Position numbers and translations under genes: made by a program
Origin: Sulfitobacter noctilucicola
GTDB taxonomy: Bacteria; Pseudomonadota; Alphaproteobacteria; Rhodobacterales; Rhodobacteraceae
Reading direction: 5' to 3'
Assembly: GCF_000622385.1 (NCBI RefSeq)
Contig: NZ_JASD01000001.1
Location: forward strand, 1-64,000
DNA: 64,000 nt
The notes under the pieces: generated by a model
Databases searched by the model: none
Seen by the model: the letters and a program-made list of their open reading frames with translations, nothing else
What the model was told of the DNA's origin: nothing
Part shown: piece after piece, positions 33,867 to 42,497 of the stretch
Position numbering within the stretch: the stretch's first letter is position 1
How the letters are laid out: each line of letters starts with the position of its first letter

Positions 33867-34541
33867 TCAATCAAAGCCTATAAATGTTGCCACGTCATCT
33901 ACGTCACGGCGGGTCGAAACGACTCCGTTCGCGGCAAAATCTTCATCAGGCCAACCAAGTGCCACACAGGTCATAATCACTTCGCTGTCAGGAATGTTCG
34001 CATGCTCGCGCACGACGGGGGATTGCATGATCCCCTGCCCGTTGATCACCGCGCCAAGGCCCCGCGACCAGGCGGCCAGCACCAGACCATAGGTGACTGC
34101 CCCCAGATCGAAATGCGCAATCGTGCCGCCATCCAGTGATTTGTCAAAGGTCACCACGATAGAAACCGGTGCGTCGAACTGTCGAAAGCCCCGCATGACC
34201 CAATCCTGACGCCGCTCTTTATCCTCCCGCTCGATCCCCATTGCCGCAAAAAGCTGTTTGGCGATACCGACCTGACGGTCGCGGTGTGGCCCCTCATACG
34301 CACCGTGATCGACGATCTCGCGGACCGGCGGCACACCCGACATCATGCGTGTTGAGTTGCCTTCCCGCACGTTCTCCAACGGCTCCCCTGTCAGCACGTG
34401 CAAATGCCAAGGCTGTGTGTTCATTGAAGACGGGGCGCGGTTGGCCAGTGCGATGATTTCCTCCAGCAGCGCACGTGGCACCGGCTTGTCCTGAAACCCG
34501 CGGATCGACCGCCGTTCCTGCATCGCTTGATCTAGGTTCAT
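33867..34541 (-). CDS. Nitroreductase-family FMN oxidoreductase
   Basis: 224 residues from ATG 34541 (GAGAG upstream); the extension to 34631 is unlikely. The FMN-binding QERRSIRGFQDKPVP and ALANRAPSSMNTQPWH are family hallmarks, as is GLGAVINGQGI. It reduces nitro groups, quinones or similar acceptors with NAD(P)H. The natural substrate is unknown. It lies beside parB, with about 100 bp between the stop of this gene's upstream neighbour and its start. Confidence 0.9.
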   Translation of the reverse strand: MNLDQAMQERRSIRGFQDKPVPRALLEEIIALANRAPSSMNTQPWHLHVLTGEPLENVREGNSTRMMSGVPPVREIVDHGAYEGPHRDRQVGIAKQLFAAMGIEREDKERRQDWVMRGFRQFDAPVSIVVTFDKSLDGGTIAHFDLGAVTYGLVLAAWSRGLGAVINGQGIMQSPVVREHANIPDSEVIMTCVALGWPDEDFAANGVVSTRRDVDDVATFIGFD

Positions 34542-34638
34542 TTTTTCAGGCTCTCTTTTGTAGGTTTCCCCGAAGCTAGCCTTTGGCTGTTTTTCGCGCC
34601 AGCCCTGCACACTGGAATGACGCGCCGTCACAAAAGCG

Positions 34639-35730
34639 TCACGACCCGCCCTTCTCCAGTTTCTCCTGAATGTCGCGCATCAGCATTTCCATCAGCCCGT
34701 CAGACACACCTTTGCCGCTGAAGCGAATGACATACCCGCTGCTGTCGCTTTCCTTGCGCATCGTGACGCCGGTCGATGTGTGTAGTGTGTCAGTTCCGGA
34801 CCAGCCCGGTTTGGGCAAGGCGACGCGCGGTCGGCCGCCCCTTTTGGGATCAGTGGTCGCGTCGCCCTGCTCCGACAGAACAGCATCAATCAGCGCCCAT
34901 TCGTTTTTGGCATCTGCGGCTGTTTGGGCGCCCAGAACCTCGCGCAATCGCGGCTCTGCACCTGCCCGTAATCCTTGCGCCAGACGCAATCCGTCCTTTT
35001 CGCGCAGAGCTTCCGGGAAATGCAGCAGATCGCCCAGCAATTCAAAGATCATCGCAAAGGACCGTATCTTGCTACGTTTCGCTTTCGACGCGGCAGCGAA
35101 CATCTCAGCTACGGCAGCTTCGGTGTTCGCAAAAGCCCCCTGCTGTGCGGCGATTGCGGCAATCCTGCCCCTCTCAAAGTGGCTCAGGTCCTGCCGGATT
35201 TCGTTTTCCTCAACCATCGCAACAAACGCACCGCCCATTTGGTCGGGGTCACGGACAACGGCGTTTATACGAGCAAGCTTTTCATGCCCGCCACGGGCAT
35301 AGAGGTTCTGTTGTGCCACAAGCCTGCGATAGCCCGACAACAGACCGTAGCGTTTAGCATTTGTTGAACCTTTGACCTCATAAACTTCGATCGGCAAACG
35401 GACGCCATGAAGACTGATGGAATACTCAAGCTCTTCCAACGCTTCCTTGTCCAACACCGTGCGGTCCCGGGGAATTGAAACCGGTTCAATCTCATCAAGC
35501 GCGATTTGCCGGATCACCCTGCCCTGCTCTTCCGCATCGCGGTAGGCCGCCGCCTGCGCTTCGTCCCGCCGCTGGTCAGGAGTGCCAGATTCAAACGCGT
35601 CAGCCGTATCTGCCGCAACCTGCGCAATCGGAGCGCCAAGGTGCTTCATTGGGGTTTCGCGGCGAAACTCCGCCTCGATCCTGTTCATGTCTTCGGCCGA
35701 CGGGGCCTCCAGCTTACGTCTCTTTGCCAT
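34639..35730 (-). CDS. parB: ParB-family plasmid partition protein
   Basis: 363 residues from ATG 35730, overlapping the end of parA by 17 bp. An N-terminal ParB/Spo0J nuclease-fold domain (DEIEPVSIPRDRTV ... RYGLLSGYRRLVA) is followed by a helix-turn-helix region (VEENEIRQDLSHFERG). The C-terminus is likely the dimerisation domain. It binds centromere sites on the plasmid and activates ParA ATPase to separate copies. It is paired with parA and opposite to rep. Confidence 0.92.
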   Translation of the reverse strand: MAKRRKLEAPSAEDMNRIEAEFRRETPMKHLGAPIAQVAADTADAFESGTPDQRRDEAQAAAYRDAEEQGRVIRQIALDEIEPVSIPRDRTVLDKEALEELEYSISLHGVRLPIEVYEVKGSTNAKRYGLLSGYRRLVAQQNLYARGGHEKLARINAVVRDPDQMGGAFVAMVEENEIRQDLSHFERGRIAAIAAQQGAFANTEAAVAEMFAAASKAKRSKIRSFAMIFELLGDLLHFPEALREKDGLRLAQGLRAGAEPRLREVLGAQTAADAKNEWALIDAVLSEQGDATTDPKRGGRPRVALPKPGWSGTDTLHTSTGVTMRKESDSSGYVIRFSGKGVSDGLMEMLMRDIQEKLEKGGS

Positions 35731-37114
35731 CCTCAGCCTCCTTCTTCGCCGCCTCAAGGTCCCGCCACCACGTCCCCAGCAAGACTTCCTTCACTTCCGC
35801 CCACGTCCGGTCAAAGGCTTCACGGCCCCGCACATAGGTATCACGGTTGAACTCCCGATAGTCCGCCTCGTAAATTCCGTTCACCTGCTCACCTGCCTGC
35901 CCGACCATCGCCGTAATTTCCTGCCGGTAGGTGGTCATGAAATCACCGAAGTAGGCCTGAATGACATTTGCCAAATCGGTCTGCTGGCTGGCGTCAAACC
36001 GGGTTATCAAGGCGCGTACAGCATCCCATTCAAACTTCATTTCAGGCAGCCCGTCCTGCCGCCTTATCCGGTTCTCACCCTCTTCGATGCTGGCAAATGT
36101 GGAATAGAGCATGTCGAAAAAGCGACCCGTCGAGTCGAACTCAAGAAAGGATGCACCCAAGGGGACCAACAGAATATCCGCCGCGGCCAGGGCGTTAATC
36201 GTGAGATAGCCGAGGGCAGGCGGCGTATCGATCAGAACGATGTCGTATTCGTCGAGGATACCTTCGGATTCCAGTGCATTGGTCAAAGCATCCCAAAGGG
36301 GCCAGGACCGGACCTGCATACGCCAGACAGGGACCTGAAATTCGGCCCAGTAGAGGTTCAATTGGGCCCCAATCAGATCAATATTGGGCCAGTGGGTTTC
36401 TTGGATGAGGTTTCGCGGCGAAACCTGCAAGCTTTCGGTCAGGGTTTCGTCGAATGGCAGCTCTACCGCACCGCGCGCACGTCGAACGGTATTTTCACTT
36501 TGTAGATGCCGCGCGAAATCCTTTGCCATCAAAGGGAACGCAGTCGACCATTCATCGGGTACTGTACCGCCCATGATGGACGTGAGCGATCCTTGGGAAT
36601 CGAGATCGATAACCAGAACCTTGTAGCCATCCAATGCGGCGGACATGGCAAGGTGTGCGCAGGTCGATGTTTTGCCCACACCGCCTTTGAAATTGGCAAC
36701 AGATACAACTTTCGCTGGAAGCCCTTCCGGCCGCCACGATTTGTACTGCTTGTTCGATGCACCTTCAGTCGCAAAATGTTCACGAAGTATCAGAACTTCC
36801 GAAAGCGTGAACCACTTGCTGCCTGCTTCACCCGTTCCCTGAGGAAGGTCAGGATGGGACTTGAGTACCCGCCGTAGATGCGCCGGAGCCACATCTATCA
36901 GGTACCGGCAGATTTCCCAGGTCGAGAACCTACGCAGATGCTTTTTGCCGTCAGGGGAATATCCACGCTTTGCCAGATCATCACGGCCCTTCGCAGCGAA
37001 AGCTGCGGCTTTCGCGAATCGCGCCGTGTCGATAGGATCAGACAAACCGGCCGCCGCTTTTGCGGGATCGATGTTGAAGTAGGGCGGGGGAGGGGGTTTG
37101 GGTGTAGAAGCCAT
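35714..37114 (-). CDS. parA: ParA-family plasmid partition ATPase
   Basis: 466 residues. An N-terminal helix-turn-helix domain (FSTWEICRYLIDVAPAHLRRVL) suggests that it also represses its own promoter, as in type Ia partition systems. The deviant Walker A (FKGGVGKTST, near residue 143) and the DLDSQGSLTS switch identify the ATPase. GAGGA lies 3 nt upstream of the ATG, a short spacing. With ParB it positions plasmid copies before division. Confidence 0.93.
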   Translation of the reverse strand: MASTPKPPPPPYFNIDPAKAAAGLSDPIDTARFAKAAAFAAKGRDDLAKRGYSPDGKKHLRRFSTWEICRYLIDVAPAHLRRVLKSHPDLPQGTGEAGSKWFTLSEVLILREHFATEGASNKQYKSWRPEGLPAKVVSVANFKGGVGKTSTCAHLAMSAALDGYKVLVIDLDSQGSLTSIMGGTVPDEWSTAFPLMAKDFARHLQSENTVRRARGAVELPFDETLTESLQVSPRNLIQETHWPNIDLIGAQLNLYWAEFQVPVWRMQVRSWPLWDALTNALESEGILDEYDIVLIDTPPALGYLTINALAAADILLVPLGASFLEFDSTGRFFDMLYSTFASIEEGENRIRRQDGLPEMKFEWDAVRALITRFDASQQTDLANVIQAYFGDFMTTYRQEITAMVGQAGEQVNGIYEADYREFNRDTYVRGREAFDRTWAEVKEVLLGTWWRDLEAAKKEAEDGKET

Positions 37115-37216
37115 AAATCCTCAATCATGTGCGCGTCTTTTGCGGCTATCGCCTGTTTTATGACACATCGTATCTTTGATGTTAATCTGGAATGAGCAAA
37201 CTCAGTCTTTTCCATA

Positions 37217-37256
37217 AGATTCTTAACGAGACCACACAGACATATTGTAAGAATCT
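37217..37256. repeat. Inverted repeat AGATTCTTA upstream of parA
   Basis: AGATTCTTA (37217-37225) and TAAGAATCT (37248-37256) are perfect 9-bp complements 22 bp apart, about 100-140 bp upstream of parA. It could be the ParA operator or part of the centromere. No DnaA box was clearly seen next to it. Confidence 0.55.
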
Positions 37257-37259
37257 ATG

Positions 37260-37274
37260 AGTTCTTTAAGAACT
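37260..37274. repeat. 15-bp palindrome AGTTCTTTAAGAACT
   Basis: Two 7-bp perfect arms (AGTTCTT/AAGAACT) flank one central base. It starts 3 bp after the AGATTCTTA inverted repeat. ParB centromere sites are typically palindromes of this size near parA, so this is a candidate parS; there is no direct evidence. Confidence 0.5.
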
Positions 37275-37342
37275 TTGCAGCTGAAAAAATCATTCTAAGC
37301 AGTGGATTACGCGATTTTGGGGTCCTGAATACGGTACGAAAG

Positions 37343-37430
37343 GTCACCAAACGCAGGACGAAAAGGACCCGTTTACAGTTTCAAGAGTACCGATTCGCGG
37401 GTTGAACCGTACCGATCTGCGGTTTCACGC
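37343..37430 (+). repeat. Tandem 22-bp iteron-like repeats
   Basis: Three contiguous 22-bp units start at 37365, 37387 and 37409, each with ACC at the same place and a shared T..CGG/T-rich centre. Units 2 and 3 agree at 17 of 22 positions, and units 1 and 3 at 14 of 22. A weaker copy begins at 37343. Rep_3-family initiators bind direct repeats of about this length at their origin (known for R6K and pPS10). The array lies 204 bp upstream of rep. Confidence 0.7.
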
Positions 37431-37601
37431 AAAATAGGCTCTCAAAGCTTCCTGTTAGAGCCTTATAGCTGTCGATGGCAAAACGGTGATCCCGTAAATT
37501 GGCACCTTTCGTCTGGCCTGTGACGCTGAAGGGCTCCTGCATATAGGTACCTAGAGGACGCTTGCTTGCGGGTGCCTTTTCGCGCATGGTGGTTCCATAG
37601 A

Positions 37602-37617
37602 CTGGATAAAAATCCAG
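37602..37617 (+). other. Small hairpin before the rep ribosome site
   Basis: CTGGAT and ATCCAG pair around AAAA, ending 16 bp before the rep ATG. It could affect rep translation or be a protein-binding site. Loop and stem are small, so the role is uncertain. Confidence 0.4.
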
Positions 37618-37633
37618 CGGGCAGGACGGTGAC

Positions 37634-38845
37634 ATGGCAGTACAGCAAAAAGATCGTTTCAGTGATATACCCAAAGACAAGCTGACCGGCGTTCTGAGGC
37701 GCGGGTCGGTCAAAAAACATGTTGCTGCGATCCATGTGTCGGGAAAGCTGTCCCTCCTCCAGCGGAAACTGAGCAATGTTCTGTTGCTAAACGCCTATGA
37801 CACTCTGACCACGTCCCAAGTGCATATGATTGATGCCCGGACGCTGTGCCTGATGATTGGATACAACTCCAATGATATGGACACGCTCAAGGCGTCTCTG
37901 CGCGGCCTCGCAGAGACTGTTGCCGAATGGGATATGCTGGATGACCAAGGGCAACAGGAATGGGGTGTTTCCAGCTTGTTGAGCTATGCCAAGCTGAAAG
38001 GTGGTGTCTGTGAATATGCCTATTCACCAGCGCTGGCCGCAAAACTGAATGACCCCAAGGTATTTGCCCTGATCAATTTGAATATTCAGCGGCGGTTCAC
38101 CAGTGGGCACGCATTGGCGCTGTATGAAAACTGCTATCGCTTTGTGCGCACGGGAAGCACGGGCTGGTGGTCGCTTGACCTGTTCCGCCGACTGATGGGG
38201 GTGGAGGACAGCGAGTATTACGCAGTGTACAAACATCTCAACGCGAAGATTATCAAGCCGGCTGTGGCAGAGGTGAACAAGACCTCGAACATCGTGGTGG
38301 TGCCGGAGATCCGCAAACGTGGTCGGGCAGTCACAGATATCCGGTTCAGGATTTCAGAGAACCCGCAGCTTGCGATCCTTGATCTGGACGACGGGGCAGG
38401 GGTGCGCCGGTCTGATGTCTATGCCCGTCTTCGCGCATTGGGGGTCAGCGATCGTCTGGCGCGGCAATGGATTGCTGAGCATGGAGAGGATCATCTTGCA
38501 GGCAAGATTGCCTATGTCGGCAAACAGCGCGATGTTAAAAATCCGGTCGGATATCTGTCAGCAGCGTTGCGCGAGGATTATGCGGAGGAGGCGGCGACGG
38601 CGCCTGTCTCTTCGCAAAGGGCACGTATTCTGGAGCGGGTGCGTGACCTTGTGGCGGCGCGCACGCCGACGCAAAGGGACGCGGATCGCAGGTTGTTTAT
38701 GTCGATGATCGAGGATGATGCGGCGAGGGCCGACTTTGAGCGCCATGGCTGGATGTCCGCGCTTAATACAGTCTCTATTAAGGGGTTCTGGCAGGAAATG
38801 GTTCCGGACAGCTTTGCTGATCTGGGGGATGATGTTCAGGGCTAA
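37634..38845 (+). CDS. Plasmid replication initiator, Rep_3 family
   Basis: 403 residues. The first winged helix shows LSLLQRKLSNVLLLNAYDTL, and the second shows FTSGHALALYENCYRFVRTGSTGWW ... YAVYKHLNAKIIKPAVAEVNK followed by GRAVTDIRFRI. These are the two winged-helix domains of the RepA/pi-type Rep_3 initiators. About 130 further residues, helical and basic, form a C-terminal extension. It binds the iterons and opens the origin. AGGA lies 8 nt before the ATG. It is divergent from parA, a common Rhodobacteraceae arrangement. Its presence marks this DNA as a plasmid or chromid, or one integrated into a chromosome. Confidence 0.9.
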   Translation: MAVQQKDRFSDIPKDKLTGVLRRGSVKKHVAAIHVSGKLSLLQRKLSNVLLLNAYDTLTTSQVHMIDARTLCLMIGYNSNDMDTLKASLRGLAETVAEWDMLDDQGQQEWGVSSLLSYAKLKGGVCEYAYSPALAAKLNDPKVFALINLNIQRRFTSGHALALYENCYRFVRTGSTGWWSLDLFRRLMGVEDSEYYAVYKHLNAKIIKPAVAEVNKTSNIVVVPEIRKRGRAVTDIRFRISENPQLAILDLDDGAGVRRSDVYARLRALGVSDRLARQWIAEHGEDHLAGKIAYVGKQRDVKNPVGYLSAALREDYAEEAATAPVSSQRARILERVRDLVAARTPTQRDADRRLFMSMIEDDAARADFERHGWMSALNTVSIKGFWQEMVPDSFADLGDDVQG

Positions 38846-38879
38846 CAGACCACCGTTGCTTGGATCTCGGTGCCCTGAA
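38835..38879. terminator. Inverted repeat at the rep / FAD-oxidoreductase convergence
   Basis: TTCAGGGC (38835-38842) and GCCCTGAA (38872-38879) pair perfectly; inside, CACCG and CGGTG can add to the stem. It covers the stop of rep and ends 3 bp before the stop of the opposing gene, as expected for a bidirectional terminator. No long T-run is seen on either side. Confidence 0.5.
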
Positions 38880-38881
38880 AT

Positions 38882-40282
38882 TCACGCAGTGGCGCTGTTT
38901 GAAAGAATGCGGGGGATGTTGCCCACAGCGGCCTTTGCTGCCGGTCCAAACCGCGAGAGCATATCCACCATTTCCTTGTCAGACGGATCGTAGCCGAACA
39001 TCAGATGGTTCATCGCTTGCAATCGCGTCTTGTCCATCCAGTCTTTGACGGGGGGCACCTTGGACCAGGCACCCTGGTTCATCATCGCGGGCAACATTTC
39101 TGCAATGTACTGCGCAGGTGTATCGTGAAAATTCACGGTATGAGTACAGGCTGCACGTATTGCATCATCGGGCACCTTCGCCTCGAGAAAAGCTATGAGG
39201 GCGGCGCCGAACAGGGGCTGGAACGGGCGGATCAGGTTAAGATTGATTGTGTCGCCGTCAAAGACCGGAGGCTGGGCACCCATGACAACCCCCGCTGTTG
39301 CGGTGCAATCTATGAAAAGAGAGTTGTCGGGCAAATCGGCGGTGCCCTCTTTCAAGGTCATCTTGCCGTTTTCGATATGCGTGACATGACCCATGCGCAC
39401 CACGTTCTTGATAGTGGACAGCATGCTGATCTCGCGCGGGGAGGCAACGGCGGCATGAAATTTGGTTGGCGTGATGGCGGTGTCTATGCGGTGCCAGACG
39501 CCGCGCGCTTCCATCGCGGCGCAGTATTCATCAACAGTAGAGACTGATCCGAGCGTTTCCAATTCCCCCAGAAATGCGCCGACGACGGTGCTGAACAAGG
39601 CGGGATGGTTCAGAATGTGTTCGCGGTTGAACAACCAGTAGTCATTGGGACGGACCCAAGTGATTTTATCGGGATCGACACCTTGTTCCAGAAGCCAGAC
39701 AGCGGCATCCATGCCGGTTTTGCCCGCGCCGATGACTGTGAAGTGATCGTGGTTTGCGGCACATGCCGGCAGATCGTTGATCGGGATCAGCGTCGCGTCA
39801 GTGGCGATGTCAAACTTCGGCGTATGGGTCGCCGGGATGCTGCCCATGTCGCCCCATCTGCCAGCATGGACGATCTTTTTGGCCACATTGATTTGTGTTT
39901 CTTTGCCGGTGACGAGGTGACGCACCAGACCGTCACCCAGATGTTCGGACATACGAAAGTACGTCACGCGGCCGGTGGGCAGGTAGGTGTTTTCCATCAG
40001 ATCGTGGAAGTAATGGAGGATCTCGGACTTGGTCGACAGCTCGTAATGAGGGGCGAGGTGGTCTTGATCCGCGGTACGCTTTGGCCCGAGCCGCCGCGAG
40101 TTCACGCCATAGAAGCTGGCGGACTGGTGCAAGCGCACGAAAGGATAAGCGTCGTTCCAGTGACCACCGGGCGCATCCCGCCGGTCGACGATTGTGACTG
40201 TTGCATCGGTTTCGGCAAGCAGTACGTCCAGAAAAGACAGGGCGGTCGCCCCCGCGCCAGAGATCAGATAGTCGGTTTGCAT
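38882..40282 (-). CDS. FAD/NAD(P)-binding oxidoreductase, monooxygenase-like
   Basis: 466 residues from ATG 40282 (AAGGAC upstream); the extension to 40342 overlaps MaoC and is rejected. Two nucleotide motifs are present: an N-terminal FAD site (ISGAGATALSFLDVLLAE) with the DRRDAPGGHWND loop, and a second near residue 190 (VIGAGKTGMDAAVWLL). The pattern resembles flavin monooxygenases and related oxidoreductases. Its substrate is unknown. It is the third gene of a leftward set with MDR and MaoC genes. Confidence 0.82.
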   Translation of the reverse strand: MQTDYLISGAGATALSFLDVLLAETDATVTIVDRRDAPGGHWNDAYPFVRLHQSASFYGVNSRRLGPKRTADQDHLAPHYELSTKSEILHYFHDLMENTYLPTGRVTYFRMSEHLGDGLVRHLVTGKETQINVAKKIVHAGRWGDMGSIPATHTPKFDIATDATLIPINDLPACAANHDHFTVIGAGKTGMDAAVWLLEQGVDPDKITWVRPNDYWLFNREHILNHPALFSTVVGAFLGELETLGSVSTVDEYCAAMEARGVWHRIDTAITPTKFHAAVASPREISMLSTIKNVVRMGHVTHIENGKMTLKEGTADLPDNSLFIDCTATAGVVMGAQPPVFDGDTINLNLIRPFQPLFGAALIAFLEAKVPDDAIRAACTHTVNFHDTPAQYIAEMLPAMMNQGAWSKVPPVKDWMDKTRLQAMNHLMFGYDPSDKEMVDMLSRFGPAAKAAVGNIPRILSNSATA

Positions 40283-40311
40283 GGGGGCGTCCTTTTGTTG
40301 TTGGTGCGCGC

Positions 40312-40782
40312 CTAGTCCTTGAAGACGGCTAGCCCCAGCCACTCGGCGACAAGGGCAGGGGTTTCGTTGCCCTCAATCTCGATCGTGAGGGTGTTTGTCC
40401 GCAGCATACTGGTGGCATCGCGGGCTTTGGCATCCACAAGGGTAAAGCGGCCCCGCAGACGGCTGCCCGCGACGACGGGCATCAGAAAGCGAAGCTTGTT
40501 CATCCCGTAGTTGATGCCCATGACCTGACCTTCCATCATGGAGAAACAGTCATATGCAAAGCGGCTGGCCAGAGACAGCGTGAGGAAGCCGTGGGCGATT
40601 GCCCCGCCGAAAGGTGTTTCTTTGGCGGCGCGTTCGGGATCGACGTGAATCCACTGCTCGTCATGCGTTGTCTTGGCGAATTCATCGATCATCTTCTGAT
40701 CGACCGTAATCCAGTTTGAGACGCCGACCTCGGTGCCGATAAGCTTTTGTGATGTCTCGATTGCGGTTGCGAGTGATGACAT
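40312..40782 (-). CDS. MaoC-family (R)-specific enoyl-CoA hydratase
   Basis: 156 residues from ATG 40782 (GAGGAGG upstream). The hydratase-2 motif is present as THDEQWIHVDPERAA with GGAIAHGFLTLSLA, close to mycobacterial HtdZ (Rv0130)-type hydratases; the catalytic Asp and His are in HDEQWIH. It hydrates trans-2-enoyl-CoA to (3R)-hydroxyacyl-CoA. No crotonase gene is in this island, so it is the best candidate for the hydration step of the acyl-CoA pathway encoded nearby. Confidence 0.9.
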   Translation of the reverse strand: MSSLATAIETSQKLIGTEVGVSNWITVDQKMIDEFAKTTHDEQWIHVDPERAAKETPFGGAIAHGFLTLSLASRFAYDCFSMMEGQVMGINYGMNKLRFLMPVVAGSRLRGRFTLVDAKARDATSMLRTNTLTIEIEGNETPALVAEWLGLAVFKD

Positions 40783-40792
40783 TGGTGCCTCC

Positions 40793-41797
40793 TCAGGACG
40801 GGTCAGCGGCGACACGGACCAACCGCTTGCCCTTGTTGTCACCAGCAAGCAGACCGATCAAAGCCTGCGGTGCGTTCTCAAGCCCCTCGACGATGTCTTC
40901 GGTGACCTTGATCTGGCCGGTGCCCACCCAATGCTGCATGGCGCGGACGCATTTGGCGTCATTATGGGCGAAATCCATCACGATGAAACCTTCCATCTTG
41001 AGGCGTTTAACCACGATCACACCGGGCAGGTTGCGCGGGCCGGTAGGGTTGTCGGTGTCATACTGGCTGATCGCGCCACAGCACACAACGCGGCCCTTTT
41101 CATTCATAAAGTTGAGCGAGGATTCGAGGATTTTGCCGCCGACGTTATCGAAGTAGACATCAACGCCGTTAGGGCAGGCCGCGGCCAATGCCTTGGACAG
41201 ACCCGCCTCGCGGTAGTCGATGCAAGCGTCAAAGCCCATCTCGTCTTCGACCCATTTGCATTTTTCGGGGCCGCCCGCGATCCCGACGACACGACACCCG
41301 AGCGCTTTGGCGATCTGGCCGACGTATCCGCCAACGGAGCCCGCAGCAGCCGAGACAAGGACGGTTTCGCCTGCCACCGGATTACCGATGGACATCAGAC
41401 CGTGATAGGCAGTTTTGCCTGCAATGCCGTAAACCGACATCAGATGGGAAAGTGTCTCTACCTTGGGGAGCTTTTCCACTCTGTGCCCCTTGGCGACGAT
41501 GTAATCGGACCACGTGGCCTCAGCTGCTACGATATCACCGACGCTGATTTTCGGGCTGTTGCTTTCGACAACTTCGCAGATGGCATAGGTGGGCATCGGA
41601 TCACCGGCCTGAACGGCGGCGCGGTAGGTCGCACCTTTCATCCATGAACGGTTGGCCGCATCAATCGACATCAGAATGACTTTGAGCAGCACTTCACCGT
41701 CGCCCGCTTTTGGCATGTCCGCTTCGACAAGTTTGAAGTGGTCGGGCGTCAGTTCGGCGGTGGGGAGTTCTGCGATCTGTATCTGGCGGTTTTGCAT
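40793..41797 (-). CDS. NADP-dependent medium-chain reductase, CurA/alkenal-reductase type
   Basis: 334 residues. It is a zinc-free MDR enzyme: DAANRSWMKG near the N-terminus, the nucleotide motif SAAAGSVGGYVGQIAKALG, and the Y-rich DNVGGKILES stretch are those of CurA/2-alkenal reductases. It reduces alpha,beta-unsaturated carbonyls with NADPH. It is the first gene of the leftward trio, and its start is only 39 bp from the divergent phosphatase start. Confidence 0.88.
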   Translation of the reverse strand: MQNRQIQIAELPTAELTPDHFKLVEADMPKAGDGEVLLKVILMSIDAANRSWMKGATYRAAVQAGDPMPTYAICEVVESNSPKISVGDIVAAEATWSDYIVAKGHRVEKLPKVETLSHLMSVYGIAGKTAYHGLMSIGNPVAGETVLVSAAAGSVGGYVGQIAKALGCRVVGIAGGPEKCKWVEDEMGFDACIDYREAGLSKALAAACPNGVDVYFDNVGGKILESSLNFMNEKGRVVCCGAISQYDTDNPTGPRNLPGVIVVKRLKMEGFIVMDFAHNDAKCVRAMQHWVGTGQIKVTEDIVEGLENAPQALIGLLAGDNKGKRLVRVAADPS

Positions 41798-41836
41798 GGG
41801 ATGTGTCCTATTGCTGGGAAATTAGAGGAGAGAGTT

Positions 41837-42490
41837 ATGTCTGGTCGTCAACATCGGTTTCAGCCGCCAAAGGGTGCGGCGGATTTGCTGCTCATCCGGC
41901 ATGGTGAGACGCAGGAAGCGGTGCGTGGTCAGATGTTTCCGCTGGTCGATGGGCAGGGTGATCCGTCGTTGTTGCCGGTCGGAGAAAAGCAGGCGCTGCG
42001 TGTTGGTGAGCGCCTGAAAGCAGAACCTATTTCGGCGATTTACGTGACCAAGATGGTGCGGACGCATCAGACGGCGGCCCCTTTGGCGGCGCATCTGGGG
42101 TTGGCACCAAGGATCGATCCCGATTTGCATGAGGTATTTTTGGGGGATTGGGACGGGGGCGAATACCGGTTCCGCGCCGCTGAGAACGACCCTGCGTTTT
42201 TGCGTGCCCGCGACCGTGAGGAATGGGGAGAGATCCCCGGCGCGGAAACCACCGCCGCGTTGCAGGCAAGGGTCAAGCGCGGGTTGCAGCGGGTTGCCGC
42301 TGCGCATGCGGATGAACTGGTTGCGGTTGTGGTGCATGGCGGTGTTGTTTCGGCAGCTTTGGCGATTGCGACAGGGTCGCCCGCGTTTGCATTCAATGGT
42401 GCGGACAACGGGTCGATCAGCCGTCTGGTGGTGGGACCAAACGGCATGATCCTGCGCGGTTTTAACGATGTGACCCATCTTCGCGACTGA
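41837..42490 (+). CDS. Histidine phosphatase family protein
   Basis: 217 residues from ATG 41837 with GAGGAGAGAG upstream. The phosphohistidine motif LLLIRHGE is at residues about 17-24, and the second catalytic histidine is in VVVHGGV. It is a 2H-type phosphatase of unspecified substrate (SixA/CobC/PGAM-like). It sits alone between a divergent MDR gene and a convergent quinone oxidoreductase. A second family member occurs 8 kb away in the same catabolic island, but with a changed second motif. Confidence 0.88.
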   Translation: MSGRQHRFQPPKGAADLLLIRHGETQEAVRGQMFPLVDGQGDPSLLPVGEKQALRVGERLKAEPISAIYVTKMVRTHQTAAPLAAHLGLAPRIDPDLHEVFLGDWDGGEYRFRAAENDPAFLRARDREEWGEIPGAETTAALQARVKRGLQRVAAAHADELVAVVVHGGVVSAALAIATGSPAFAFNGADNGSISRLVVGPNGMILRGFNDVTHLRD

Positions 42491-42497
42491 CACGTCG

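Larger units (their letters stand above)
37115..37633. other. Plasmid origin/control region between parA and rep
   Basis: This 519-bp gap between divergent parA and rep carries, in order, an AGATTCTTA inverted repeat (37217-37256), a 15-bp palindrome (37260-37274), an A-rich stretch near 37284, tandem 22-bp repeats (37343-37430), the palindrome TAGGTACCTA (37544-37553) and a small hairpin just before rep. No gene is seen. The content is what an iteron-controlled origin with partition operators would hold. Confidence 0.75.

Noticed and set aside
37343-37430. CRISPR array
   Set aside because: The 22-bp repeats are contiguous with no spacers, imperfect, and next to rep; they fit iterons and no cas gene is present.
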